Shown here in pieces: positions 6,687 through 14,261 of a stretch of DNA of 64,000 nt (the stretch's first letter is position 1; each line of letters begins with the position of its first letter). The stretch comes from Erwinia persicina NBRC 102418 (lineage in GTDB: Bacteria; Pseudomonadota; Gammaproteobacteria; Enterobacterales; Enterobacteriaceae). The position numbers were made by a program, and so were the translations under genes. The stretch spans positions 95,554 to 159,553 of the forward strand of contig NZ_BCTN01000011.1 in NCBI RefSeq assembly GCF_001571305.1, written 5' to 3'. Under the pieces are notes generated by a model. That model saw nothing but the letters and a program-made list of their open reading frames with translations, did no database searches and was not told the origin of the DNA.

Positions 6687-8834
6687 TCATGCGTTTGCGC
6701 ATTCAGGGGACATCTTTTTGAGCAGGGCATGGAGCTGGTCAGCCGGCTGCGGTTTACTAAGCAGAAATCCCTGTAACCTGTCGCAGCCCGCTGAGGCCAG
6801 CATCAGCCTCTGTTCCTCGGTTTCCACGCCTTCGGCGGTGACGGTAATGCCCAGGCTGTGACCCAGATTAATCACCGACTCCACGATGGTGGCAGAATTT
6901 TCCCTGACGCCCAGCGACTGTGTGAAGGCGCGGTCAATTTTAATAGTGTCTACCGGAAACTGCACCAGATAGCTCAGGCTGGAGTAGCCGGTGCCAAAAT
7001 CATCCAGTGCAATGCAGAATCCTGCTGCACGCAGCGTTTTAATCGTTTTCAACGCCTCCTGCTCATTTTCCAGCAGCACGCCTTCGGTGATCTCCAGTTC
7101 GATCTGCCGCGGATTAATGGCATGGCGCGCCATGATCGCCATCAGGTGGTCAACAAAACCCGGGGCGAGAAACTGCAGGGGAGACACATTCACCGCAACG
7201 ATAAGCCGGGGGCAGGTGATGGCCAGCAGACACGCCTGCTCCAGCACCCACTCCCCCAGCGGTATAATCAGTCCGGTTTCTTCGGCAACCGGCACAAATT
7301 CTGCCGGAGAAATCGCGCCGAGCTGGGGATGATGCCAGCGGAGCAGGGCCTCAACAGCAATCAGTTTTGTGCCGCTGATATCCATAATGGGTTGATACCA
7401 CTGCATCAGATCGCCGCTATTTGCCAGCGCCAGACGTAGCTCCTGCGCCAGCCGCTGGCGCTTTTGCAGGGCCTCATCCATGGCCGGAGCAAACAGACAG
7501 TAGCGGCCGCGCCCTTCGGCTTTGGCCGCATACAGTGAAATATCCGCTTTGCGCATCAGCTCCAGCCGATCCCTGCTGTGGCGCGGCGACAGCGCCACGC
7601 CGATGCTGACATCCACCCAGAGCGTATGGCCACGCAGCGTCATCGGTTCGGCCAGACGGGCAATAATCTGCTGACATAAATCGGCGACCTGCTGTTCATT
7701 TTCAATCTCGCTGACCATGACCACAAACTCATCCCCGCCCAGGCGTCCGACGGCATTCCTGACGGGTAGCAGCGCCGACAGCCGCTGGCCGACCTCGACA
7801 ATCAGGTCGTCTCCCGTAGGGTGGCCGTAGGTGTCGTTGATCATTTTAAAGCGATCGAGGTCGAGCAGCAGCAGCGCCAGCGTGTGGTTTTTCCCCGGTC
7901 GCGAGGACAGCCTTTCACTGAGTTGTTCTTCAATCCAGGCGCGGTTAGGCAGACCGGTTAACACATCATGGCGCGCCAGATGGCGGGCGTGAGCTTCACT
8001 GGCGGCCAGGCGGTGCATTGAGCTGGAAAGCTTGAGTGAGGCGTGCCACAGACGGCGCGTCATAATAATGCACATCAGTGAAATACTGAGAATGGCCATC
8101 GCAATCAGCGGGCCTGTCACCATCAGCATCTGGCTGCCGGGGCGCATGGGGATCCACGAGACGCTGCTGACCGGGATCCCTGCTGCTGACGTGAGAAGGA
8201 ATCCTGCGCTGTTATTCCGATCGGGGTCATTGGGGGTAAAACGAAAATGGCTGACGACGCCGCGATGCTCAAGGAAGTCGATAAAGCTGTGATGGAGGTA
8301 GCGGATAAACACCAGCGTTTTGCCGGAGTTATCGGGAAGGCCACCGATCGCCACTTCCGCCACCCGGCCGCGCAGACGGATGAAGTCCCGCGTCATCTCT
8401 GTCTTGCCTGACGGCAGAAGAACATGATCCAGCGACAGTGCGATGGCGGCAAAACCGGAGGGGGAAACCGGTTTGCCTTGCTGCCAGCTGACCAGCGGAC
8501 GCTGCTGGTTATCCAGCAGATAGATTTCGTTGTCCCCGGCAAGGTTAAAAAGCCAACGGCCAAACTCAGTGGGTTTTTGAATCTGATCGATTAGATCCGG
8601 TCTTTTCAAGAGTCCTTTATGCTGGAGCGCATAATCATCCAGGTGCTGGGCAAGAATGTTTTGAATCACCTGCTGCTGTTTTTCTTCTGCTTTTGCATTG
8701 CTTTGTGCTGTCACCCACCATGCGGTAAGGCCGCATCCAAACAGGGAAAAAAGCACTACCGCCACCACCGGTACGACCACATTACGCCTGAATTCACGAC
8801 GTAATTCAGCAACCGTGCTGTATTCGATTTTCAT
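6687..8834 (-). CDS. Membrane GGDEF-EAL c-di-GMP enzyme
   Basis: About 715 residues. A helix at about residues 18-43 leads into a periplasmic sensor region of roughly 210 residues that looks CHASE4-like, then a second helix, then a GGDEF domain and an EAL domain. The cyclase signature is intact (RLGGDEFVVMV). The I-site that normally gives product inhibition is not present, since the arginine eight residues before GGDEF is followed by NAV rather than ending in aspartate. The phosphodiesterase residues are also all visible: EALLRW, the N of NVSPLQF, EITE, DDFGTGYSS, KID and EGVET. So both activities are possible. The start at 8834 is chosen for its GGAAGG ribosome site; an upstream extension lacks one and looks non-coding. 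Confidence 0.9.
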   Translation of the reverse strand: MKIEYSTVAELRREFRRNVVVPVVAVVLFSLFGCGLTAWWVTAQSNAKAEEKQQQVIQNILAQHLDDYALQHKGLLKRPDLIDQIQKPTEFGRWLFNLAGDNEIYLLDNQQRPLVSWQQGKPVSPSGFAAIALSLDHVLLPSGKTEMTRDFIRLRGRVAEVAIGGLPDNSGKTLVFIRYLHHSFIDFLEHRGVVSHFRFTPNDPDRNNSAGFLLTSAAGIPVSSVSWIPMRPGSQMLMVTGPLIAMAILSISLMCIIMTRRLWHASLKLSSSMHRLAASEAHARHLARHDVLTGLPNRAWIEEQLSERLSSRPGKNHTLALLLLDLDRFKMINDTYGHPTGDDLIVEVGQRLSALLPVRNAVGRLGGDEFVVMVSEIENEQQVADLCQQIIARLAEPMTLRGHTLWVDVSIGVALSPRHSRDRLELMRKADISLYAAKAEGRGRYCLFAPAMDEALQKRQRLAQELRLALANSGDLMQWYQPIMDISGTKLIAVEALLRWHHPQLGAISPAEFVPVAEETGLIIPLGEWVLEQACLLAITCPRLIVAVNVSPLQFLAPGFVDHLMAIMARHAINPRQIELEITEGVLLENEQEALKTIKTLRAAGFCIALDDFGTGYSSLSYLVQFPVDTIKIDRAFTQSLGVRENSATIVESVINLGHSLGITVTAEGVETEEQRLMLASAGCDRLQGFLLSKPQPADQLHALLKKMSPECANA

Positions 8835-9018
8835 TGACCTTCCAGGATGAACGCGTCGCAACCTCAGGAAACCACTGGACCTGTAAAGCGCAAACATTAC
8901 CGCATTGTCTATTATTGGCAAAGTTAAAGAGGTTAGAAAATCTCTGTTTATCTGAATTCGTGGGGGCAACCTGACAGTCTGGCCGGGCGGTTGACGGTAT
9001 AAATCTGACCGTTGACCC

Positions 9019-9489
9019 CTATCTGTGCTTTACCGGATAGCTGGCCAGTGGCTTGATCTCTTTCAGTACAAACATACTCTGCATCTCTTTGATTCCCGGC
9101 AGACGCCGGATCACGGCCATCGCGAAATCGGCATAGGCATCGAGGTCGCGTGCGACCACCTGCAGCAAAAAGTCTGCATCGCCGCCGATGCTGTAACAGG
9201 CCACCACATCTTCCAGCGCTGTCACTTCCTGCTCAAACTTGCGGGCTTCAGCCTCACTGTGGCTGTCGATCGCTACGCGTACAAAGACCATCACCCCCAG
9301 TCCGATTTTTTTGCGGTTGAGCACCGCGCGGTAGCCCTGAATGACTTCGTCTTCTTCCAGTTTGCGCACTCTGCGCCAGCAGGGCGAGGCCGACATACCG
9401 ATGTCGTCGGCCAGCGTCTGGTTGGTCATTCGCGCATCGTCCTGCAGCAGCGCGAGAATTTTCATATCAACAGCGCTTAAGGTCGTCAT
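9019..9489 (-). CDS. Lrp/AsnC-family transcriptional regulator
   Basis: This 156-residue protein has the typical two-part plan. An N-terminal winged helix-turn-helix covers about residues 5-60 (QTLADDIGMSASPCWRRVRKL) and a C-terminal RAM/AsnC ligand domain covers about 70-145 (VACYSIGGDADFLLQVVARD). Such regulators usually bind an amino acid and often control a neighbouring divergent gene. Here the divergent neighbours are a DUF2000 protein and a hexapeptide acyltransferase, about 140 bases away, so they are the natural candidates for control. It is not Lrp itself: it is shorter and differs in sequence. Confidence 0.88.
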   Translation of the reverse strand: MTTLSAVDMKILALLQDDARMTNQTLADDIGMSASPCWRRVRKLEEDEVIQGYRAVLNRKKIGLGVMVFVRVAIDSHSEAEARKFEQEVTALEDVVACYSIGGDADFLLQVVARDLDAYADFAMAVIRRLPGIKEMQSMFVLKEIKPLASYPVKHR

Positions 9490-9630
9490 GTCAGATCCTT
9501 TCCATTTAGTGATTTATTAAGGTTTATTCTGCCCTTTTTTTGCGGTTTAACAACGGATTCAGACAATATTTTCCTGCCAGGCCGGGCGATAATAAGGGCT
9601 GTATTCGTTGACTTCCCTGAGGAATTTTTG

Positions 9631-10053
9631 ATGAGATTTGACGCCAGTCAGCACCGATGTACGATTATTATCGACAGCCAGCTCAGCCCCGGGCTGGCCA
9701 TGAATGCCGCCAGTGTGATCGGTATCAGCTTTGGCCGCACGGTTGAAAACCTTGTCGGACCGGATCTGCACAGCCTTGATGCGGTCAGTTATCCCGGGGT
9801 GATTTATGCCCCGTTGCCGGTTCTGCGGGCGGAGAGCAGCTATGTTCAGCAACTGCTGGCGATAGCCGGGCAGGACGATGAGATCGTCGCCATGCCGTTC
9901 AGCGCCCTGGCACAGTCCTGCCGGACTTATGAGGAATATAGCGAACGAATTTCTGCCGTCCCCAGCCCACAGATTGCGCTGGTGGCGATTGGCCTGCTCG
10001 GCCCGAAAAAGAAAATTACTCAACTGACGGGAAATCTGGCGCTGTATAAATAG
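9631..10053 (+). CDS. DUF2000 family protein
   Basis: The 140-residue product matches my recollection of the DUF2000 family, small proteins with a peptidyl-tRNA-hydrolase-2-like fold and no assigned reaction. Typical features are the early CTIIIDSQLSPGLAMNAAS segment, a central PVLRAESSYVQQLL segment, and the closing LLGPKKKITQLTGNLALYK segment. The ATG at 9631 has a TGAGGA ribosome site just upstream, while the TTG directly before it does not. It is followed after nine bases by the acyltransferase gene, so they form a two-gene unit divergent from the AsnC-type regulator. This grouping suggests a role in handling an acyl or amino compound, but nothing in the sequence shows the reaction. Confidence 0.75.
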   Translation: MRFDASQHRCTIIIDSQLSPGLAMNAASVIGISFGRTVENLVGPDLHSLDAVSYPGVIYAPLPVLRAESSYVQQLLAIAGQDDEIVAMPFSALAQSCRTYEEYSERISAVPSPQIALVAIGLLGPKKKITQLTGNLALYK

Positions 10054-10062
10054 AGGGTGAGG

Positions 10063-10515
10063 ATGAAAATTATTAACAGTGAAATTCGTGATGTGACATC
10101 GGGTCAAAATGTTCGGGTGATGACGCCAGCTAACCTGTATGAGTGTGAGTTGCACGACGATGTTTTTATCGGCCCGTTTGTCGAAATCCAGAAAGGATGC
10201 GTCATCGGTCGTGGCAGTCGTATCCAGTCGCATACGTTTCTTTGTGAAAACGTGACGCTGGGCGAGCACTGTTTTATCGGACATAACGTCACCTTTGCCA
10301 ACGATCTGTTCCACAGCGGGAAGCCCGATGCCGATGCGCAGAACTGGATCACTATCACGCTGGGCGACGGTGTGACCGTGGGCAGTGGCGCCACCATCCT
10401 GACGGAAACGGTGTGCAGCGGGGCGGTGATCGGCGCCGGGAGCGTGGTGATCAGGCCGGCGACCGTAAAGGGGATCTATGCCGGCAACCCGGCCAGGTTG
10501 ATCAGGACGTTATGA
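10063..10515 (+). CDS. Left-handed beta-helix (hexapeptide) acyltransferase
   Basis: This protein of about 150 residues is built of hexapeptide repeats over most of its length, for example IGPFVEIQKGCVIGRGSRI and LGDGVTVGSGATIL, ending with the family hallmark YAGNPARLIRTL. Such enzymes act as trimers and transfer acetyl or other acyl groups to sugars or amines; a histidine loop (GHNVTFANDLFH) probably carries the catalytic base. The ATG at 10063 is preferred over the GTG at 10057 because of the GTGAGG ribosome site before it. It is paired with the DUF2000 gene and lies away from any polysaccharide cluster, so its acceptor is unknown. Confidence 0.82.
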   Translation: MKIINSEIRDVTSGQNVRVMTPANLYECELHDDVFIGPFVEIQKGCVIGRGSRIQSHTFLCENVTLGEHCFIGHNVTFANDLFHSGKPDADAQNWITITLGDGVTVGSGATILTETVCSGAVIGAGSVVIRPATVKGIYAGNPARLIRTL

Positions 10516-10522
10516 GCGTTTC

Positions 10523-10548
10523 GGGCCGGGCGAGGAGAAAACCGGCCC
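10523..10548. terminator. Hairpin between convergent genes
   Basis: GGGCCGG at 10523-10529 pairs with CCGGCCC at 10542-10548. It lies between the acyltransferase gene and the convergent end of fecE. No T-run is present. Confidence 0.4.
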
Positions 10549-10569
10549 CTGCGCCTGAGCGGAACGCCG

Positions 10570-11340
10570 TCAGCGCACCACGCACATCGGGCGCCCTGAG
10601 GCCGGTTCGGGGTAAATCTGTGCCTCAATATTGAAGACTTTCCGCAGCAGCACCGGTGTCATCACCTGTTCCGGCGTCCCGCTGGCCACAATCTGTCCAC
10701 CAGACATCAGCACCAGATGGTCGCAGTAGCGGCTGGCCTGATTCAGATCGTGCAGCACGGCGACCACGGTTTTTCCCTGCTGTTGCTGGCGGCGCAACAG
10801 GGCCATCAGCTCCACCTGGTGGTGTATATCGAGCCAGGTGGTCGGTTCATCCAGTAACAGCAGGGGCGTGTCCTGTGCCAGCATCATGGCAATAAAGACC
10901 CGCTGACGCTGGCCTCCTGACAGCTCGGTGACATTTTTCCCGGCCAGATGGGCTATTTGTGCATCGTCCATCGCCGTGGCGATCAGCCTGCGGTCAGCCG
11001 CCGACGGGCGGCCAAACAGGTTCTGCCACGGGCTACGGCCGTAGCCGACCAGTTCCTGCACGGTCACCCCTTCCGGCGCAATGTGCTGCTGGGGTAACAG
11101 GGCCAGCGACTGCCCGAGCTGGCGGGCGCTGAAGCTGTTCAGCGGCTGACCATTCAGACGGACTTCTCCTGAGCCTGGCCGCAACAGCCGCGAAAAGCAG
11201 CGTAACAGGGTGGATTTTCCGCATCCGTTCGGGCCGAGCAGAGCGGTAACGTTAGCCGCCGGCAGCATCAGCGAAATATCATGCAGGACAGGCGTGCTGC
11301 CATAGCCGGCGTGAAGCCGTTCAGCGGCAATCTGCGTCAT
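10570..11340 (-). CDS. fecE: Ferric citrate ABC transporter ATPase FecE
   Basis: This 256-residue protein is the ATP-hydrolysing subunit of the ferric dicitrate importer (255 residues in E. coli). It shows the Walker A loop GPNGCGKST at about residues 36-44, the ABC signature LSGGQRQR, the Walker B LLLLDEPTTWLD and the switch histidine in VLHDLNQA. It is the last gene of the leftward fec operon, and its ATG overlaps the fecD stop codon by one base, so it is translationally coupled. Two copies would sit under the FecC/FecD pair at the inner membrane. Confidence 0.95.
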   Translation of the reverse strand: MTQIAAERLHAGYGSTPVLHDISLMLPAANVTALLGPNGCGKSTLLRCFSRLLRPGSGEVRLNGQPLNSFSARQLGQSLALLPQQHIAPEGVTVQELVGYGRSPWQNLFGRPSAADRRLIATAMDDAQIAHLAGKNVTELSGGQRQRVFIAMMLAQDTPLLLLDEPTTWLDIHHQVELMALLRRQQQQGKTVVAVLHDLNQASRYCDHLVLMSGGQIVASGTPEQVMTPVLLRKVFNIEAQIYPEPASGRPMCVVR

Positions 11341-12302
11341 CAGCGGGTCCTCATTAACAGCCAGAAAAAGTAGGGGGCACCAATAATGGCGGTCAGCACC
11401 CCGGCGGGCAGTTCAAGCGGCGGGTGCAGCGTGCGTGCCAGCAGGTCGGCCAGCAGCAGCAGCAGTGCGCCGACCAGCATTGAGGCCGGTAGCAGCCAGT
11501 GGTGGCGTCCGCCGATCAGCCGGCGGGTAAGATGCGGGGCCACCAGACCGATAAAGCTTAAGGGGCCACACAGCGCAACGCTGACCGCCGCCAGTGCGAC
11601 GGCCAGCAGCAGGGCGCGGTGTGGGGTTGCGGGCAGGGCCACCCCGAGAGTGTGGGCCTGCTCCTCACCCAGCGCCAGCAGATCGAGATCGCGGCACAGC
11701 AGCAGACTGAGAGGGATCAGCAGCAACAGCCACGGCAGGGCCACCCAGACAAACGGCCAGCCACGCCCCCACAGGCTGCCGGTGAGCCACAGCAGCGCCT
11801 GGTTTATCTCCAGCGGACGTGACAGCATCAGATAGTCGGTGACGCTGGCATAGAGCGCGGTCAGCGCCACACCCAGCAGCGCCAGCCTTAACGGGGTGCT
11901 GTGGCCGGCCAGCCTTCGCAGCAGTACAAAGGCCAGCAGACCCCCCGCAAACGCCAGCAGCGGCAGCCACAGCACCGGCAGGGCCGGGAACAGCATCAGT
12001 GCGCTCACGGAGCACAGCCCGGCGGCGTGGTTCACGCCCAGAATTTCCGGCGAGGCCAGCGGATTGCGGATCACGCCCTGCACCAGCACGCCGGAAACCG
12101 CGAGCGCCGCACCGACCAGCAGCGCCAGCAGGGTGCGGGGCAGGCGATACTCCATCAGGGCGAAGTGGCGACTGTCGGCAGGATCCAGTGCCTGGCGCAG
12201 GGCGCTGAAGCTTAAAGTTTCACTGCCGTAGCGCAGGGACAGCACCAGGGCCAGCAGGACCAGCGCCAGCAGCAGGGAGAGCATCAGACGTGGCGATCTC
12301 AT
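11340..12302 (-). CDS. fecD: Ferric citrate permease subunit FecD
   Basis: This 320-residue polytopic membrane protein belongs to the FecCD/BtuC family of iron-siderophore permeases (318 residues in E. coli FecD). Family marks include the RLPRTLLALLVGAALAVSG segment near the N-terminus, the NPLASPEILGVNHAAG loop, and the PHLTRRLIGGRHHWLLP segment that contacts the ATPase. It overlaps fecC by four bases upstream and fecE by one base downstream. FecD pairs with FecC to make the channel that takes iron released from FecB. Confidence 0.95.
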   Translation of the reverse strand: MRSPRLMLSLLLALVLLALVLSLRYGSETLSFSALRQALDPADSRHFALMEYRLPRTLLALLVGAALAVSGVLVQGVIRNPLASPEILGVNHAAGLCSVSALMLFPALPVLWLPLLAFAGGLLAFVLLRRLAGHSTPLRLALLGVALTALYASVTDYLMLSRPLEINQALLWLTGSLWGRGWPFVWVALPWLLLLIPLSLLLCRDLDLLALGEEQAHTLGVALPATPHRALLLAVALAAVSVALCGPLSFIGLVAPHLTRRLIGGRHHWLLPASMLVGALLLLLADLLARTLHPPLELPAGVLTAIIGAPYFFWLLMRTR

Positions 12303-13294
12303 GTGCGCCTCCGCACCAGCCAGACAAAGAAGGGGGCCCCGATCAGCGCCAGCACCGCGCCGGCGGGCAGTTCGGCCGGATACGTCAGGCCGCGTGCCAG
12401 CAGATCAGCGGCCAGCATCAGCAGGGCGCCCAGCAGCATCGCCGTCGGCAGCATCAGGCGCAGATCGTGGCCGACCCACGCCCGCGCCATATGCGGCACC
12501 AGCAGCCCGAGGAATGCCACCGGCCCGGCAACGCTGACGCAGCTGCCGACCAGCAGCACCACCACGATATTGACCAGCAGACGCAGGCGGCTGAGATTAA
12601 CACCCAGCGTGCGGGCGCTGTCGTCGCTGACGCGCAGCAGATTAAGGCGGGCAGCCAGTAGCCAGGCCAGCGGGGAGAGCAGGGCCGTAAACGGAAACAG
12701 CTGCCAGAATTCACGCCAGCGCACGTGGGATACGCCGCCCGCCAGCCAGTGCAGGATGCCGTACGCGTGATCTTCGGCCAGCAGAAGCGTGGCTTTCGTC
12801 AGGGCGGCGCACAGGGCTGACACCGTCACCCCGGCCAGGATCAGGCGGCTGCGGTCACCCGCCTGCTGCCAGCCTCTGCCCAGCAGCATCACCAGCCCCC
12901 AGCTCACCCCGCCGCCGCAGGCCGCCAGCAGCGCGATACTGTATCCGGCGACCCAGGCAGGGTTATACGCGCTGGCCAGAACCATGGCCAGTGAGGCACC
13001 AGCATTAATACCCAGCAGGGAAGGGGACGCCAGCGGGTTACGCGTCAGGGTCTGCAACAGGCTGCCCGCCAGCGCCAGGCTGGCCCCGAGCAGCATCGCG
13101 ACCAGGCTGCGCGGCAGACGCAGGTTAAGCACCAGCGCCTGCGGCAGCGAAGGGGGGCCTCCGGGAAACAGGGCGCTCAGCGCCTGCCACGGGCTGACGG
13201 GCACCGGTGACCAGCAGAACAGCGACAGCCAGAACGTCAGGAACAGTGCCAGCAGCGGCAGGCCCCACGCCAGCAGCGGGGTCTGGCGCATCAT
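12299..13294 (-). CDS. fecC: Ferric citrate permease subunit FecC
   Basis: This 331-residue permease subunit of the FecCD family is close in length to E. coli FecC (332 residues). It has the expected RLPRSLVAMLLGASLALAGS and NPLASPSLLGINAGAS segments and a C-terminal PHMARAWVGHDLRLMLP segment. About nine to ten membrane helices are visible. It overlaps fecB and fecD by four bases on each side, a tight coupling that keeps subunit amounts equal. Its position between fecB and fecD is the standard fecABCDE order and separates it from its paralogue FecD. Confidence 0.95.
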   Translation of the reverse strand: MMRQTPLLAWGLPLLALFLTFWLSLFCWSPVPVSPWQALSALFPGGPPSLPQALVLNLRLPRSLVAMLLGASLALAGSLLQTLTRNPLASPSLLGINAGASLAMVLASAYNPAWVAGYSIALLAACGGGVSWGLVMLLGRGWQQAGDRSRLILAGVTVSALCAALTKATLLLAEDHAYGILHWLAGGVSHVRWREFWQLFPFTALLSPLAWLLAARLNLLRVSDDSARTLGVNLSRLRLLVNIVVVLLVGSCVSVAGPVAFLGLLVPHMARAWVGHDLRLMLPTAMLLGALLMLAADLLARGLTYPAELPAGAVLALIGAPFFVWLVRRRT

Positions 13295-14196
13295 TGCGCA
13301 ACGGGAACCGGACGGTGATGGAGAAGGGCGACCAGGTCGCTGGCGATATGTTCCGCCGCAAACAGCCCGCGCATCCGCGCCCAGACATTGCTGTCAACCG
13401 CCACCACCTGATGGCGCTGGGCGGCTTTCAGCATCGGCCACAGTGCATCCTGCTGCCAGTCGCGCACGATGCTCTGCTGACGGTAGTGGGCGACAATCAG
13501 CCAGTCCGGATCGGTGGCCAGCAGCTGTTCCAGGTTAATGCTGATCATCGCCGCCTGGCCCACCGGCTGCGGCACTTTCATTCCCAGCGCTGCCAGCACG
13601 CTGCCGGTCCAGGACTGGCTGCTGTAGAGGTTGAACTGCTGTTCTCGCGAGGTGCCGAACACCACCGTCTGGTTTTTGGGCAGTTCGGCGGCAAAGGCCT
13701 GCATGCGCTGATGATGCAGAGTCAGGCGCTGCTGCATTTCACCGTCTTTCCCGACAGCCTTACCAATAATTGCCGCAGATTGCAGATTTTCGGCCCAGGT
13801 CTCATTGCGCGACTTTAGCATCAGCGTCGGCGCGATGCTTTTCAGCTGGCCGAGAATACCGCCGTGGCGGGCAGCGTCGGCAATAATCAGATCCGGCTTC
13901 AGCGCCGCAATCACTTCCAGGCTGGGCTGGGCACGGGTGCCCACCGATTTCCACGGCTGGATGCGCGCCCGCACCTCCGGCAGAATGCGCGTTGGATCAT
14001 TGTCATCCGCCACGCCCACCGGACTGACGCCGACGGCGGCCAGCGCATCCACAAAGGACAGTTCCAGCACCACGACGCGCTGCGGCGTTTTATCCAGCGT
14101 AAAGGGACCGTTGCTGTCCTGCACGGTCACTGCCCGGGCGACAGGCACGATGACCAGCAGGGTGCTGAACAGAATAAGGATGAGTCGCGTTAGCAT
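13291..14196 (-). CDS. fecB: Ferric citrate periplasmic binding protein FecB
   Basis: This 301-residue exported binding protein (E. coli FecB is about 300) delivers ferric citrate to FecCDE. The signal peptide is clear (MLTRLILILFSTLLVIVPVARAV, cleaved near residue 22). The mature part shows the class III binding-protein features: TPQRVVVLELSFVDALAAVG, then VGTRAQPSLEVIAALKPDLI, and a late AQRHQVVAVDSNVW segment. It lies downstream of fecA behind a stem-loop and overlaps fecC by four bases. Confidence 0.95.
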   Translation of the reverse strand: MLTRLILILFSTLLVIVPVARAVTVQDSNGPFTLDKTPQRVVVLELSFVDALAAVGVSPVGVADDNDPTRILPEVRARIQPWKSVGTRAQPSLEVIAALKPDLIIADAARHGGILGQLKSIAPTLMLKSRNETWAENLQSAAIIGKAVGKDGEMQQRLTLHHQRMQAFAAELPKNQTVVFGTSREQQFNLYSSQSWTGSVLAALGMKVPQPVGQAAMISINLEQLLATDPDWLIVAHYRQQSIVRDWQQDALWPMLKAAQRHQVVAVDSNVWARMRGLFAAEHIASDLVALLHHRPVPVAQ

Positions 14197-14222
14197 GTTT
14201 CCTCCGGATCACAGAAACGAAA

Positions 14223-14248
14223 AGCGAGCTGCCGTAACGCAGCCCGCT
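14223..14248 (-). terminator. fecA/fecB intergenic stem-loop (attenuator or mRNA stabiliser)
   Basis: On the coding strand, AGCGGGCTGC at 14248-14239 pairs over ten positions (one G-U) with GCAGCTCGCT at 14232-14223, followed by a short T-rich tail. A stem-loop at this place is known from E. coli fec and explains why much more FecA than FecBCDE is made. Confidence 0.7.
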
Positions 14249-14261
14249 GGGGGACGAACGA

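Noticed and set aside
8835..8969. A 45-codon extension of the GGDEF-EAL gene
   Set aside because: The ATG at 8834 has a GGAAGG site and the sequence beyond it does not look coding.
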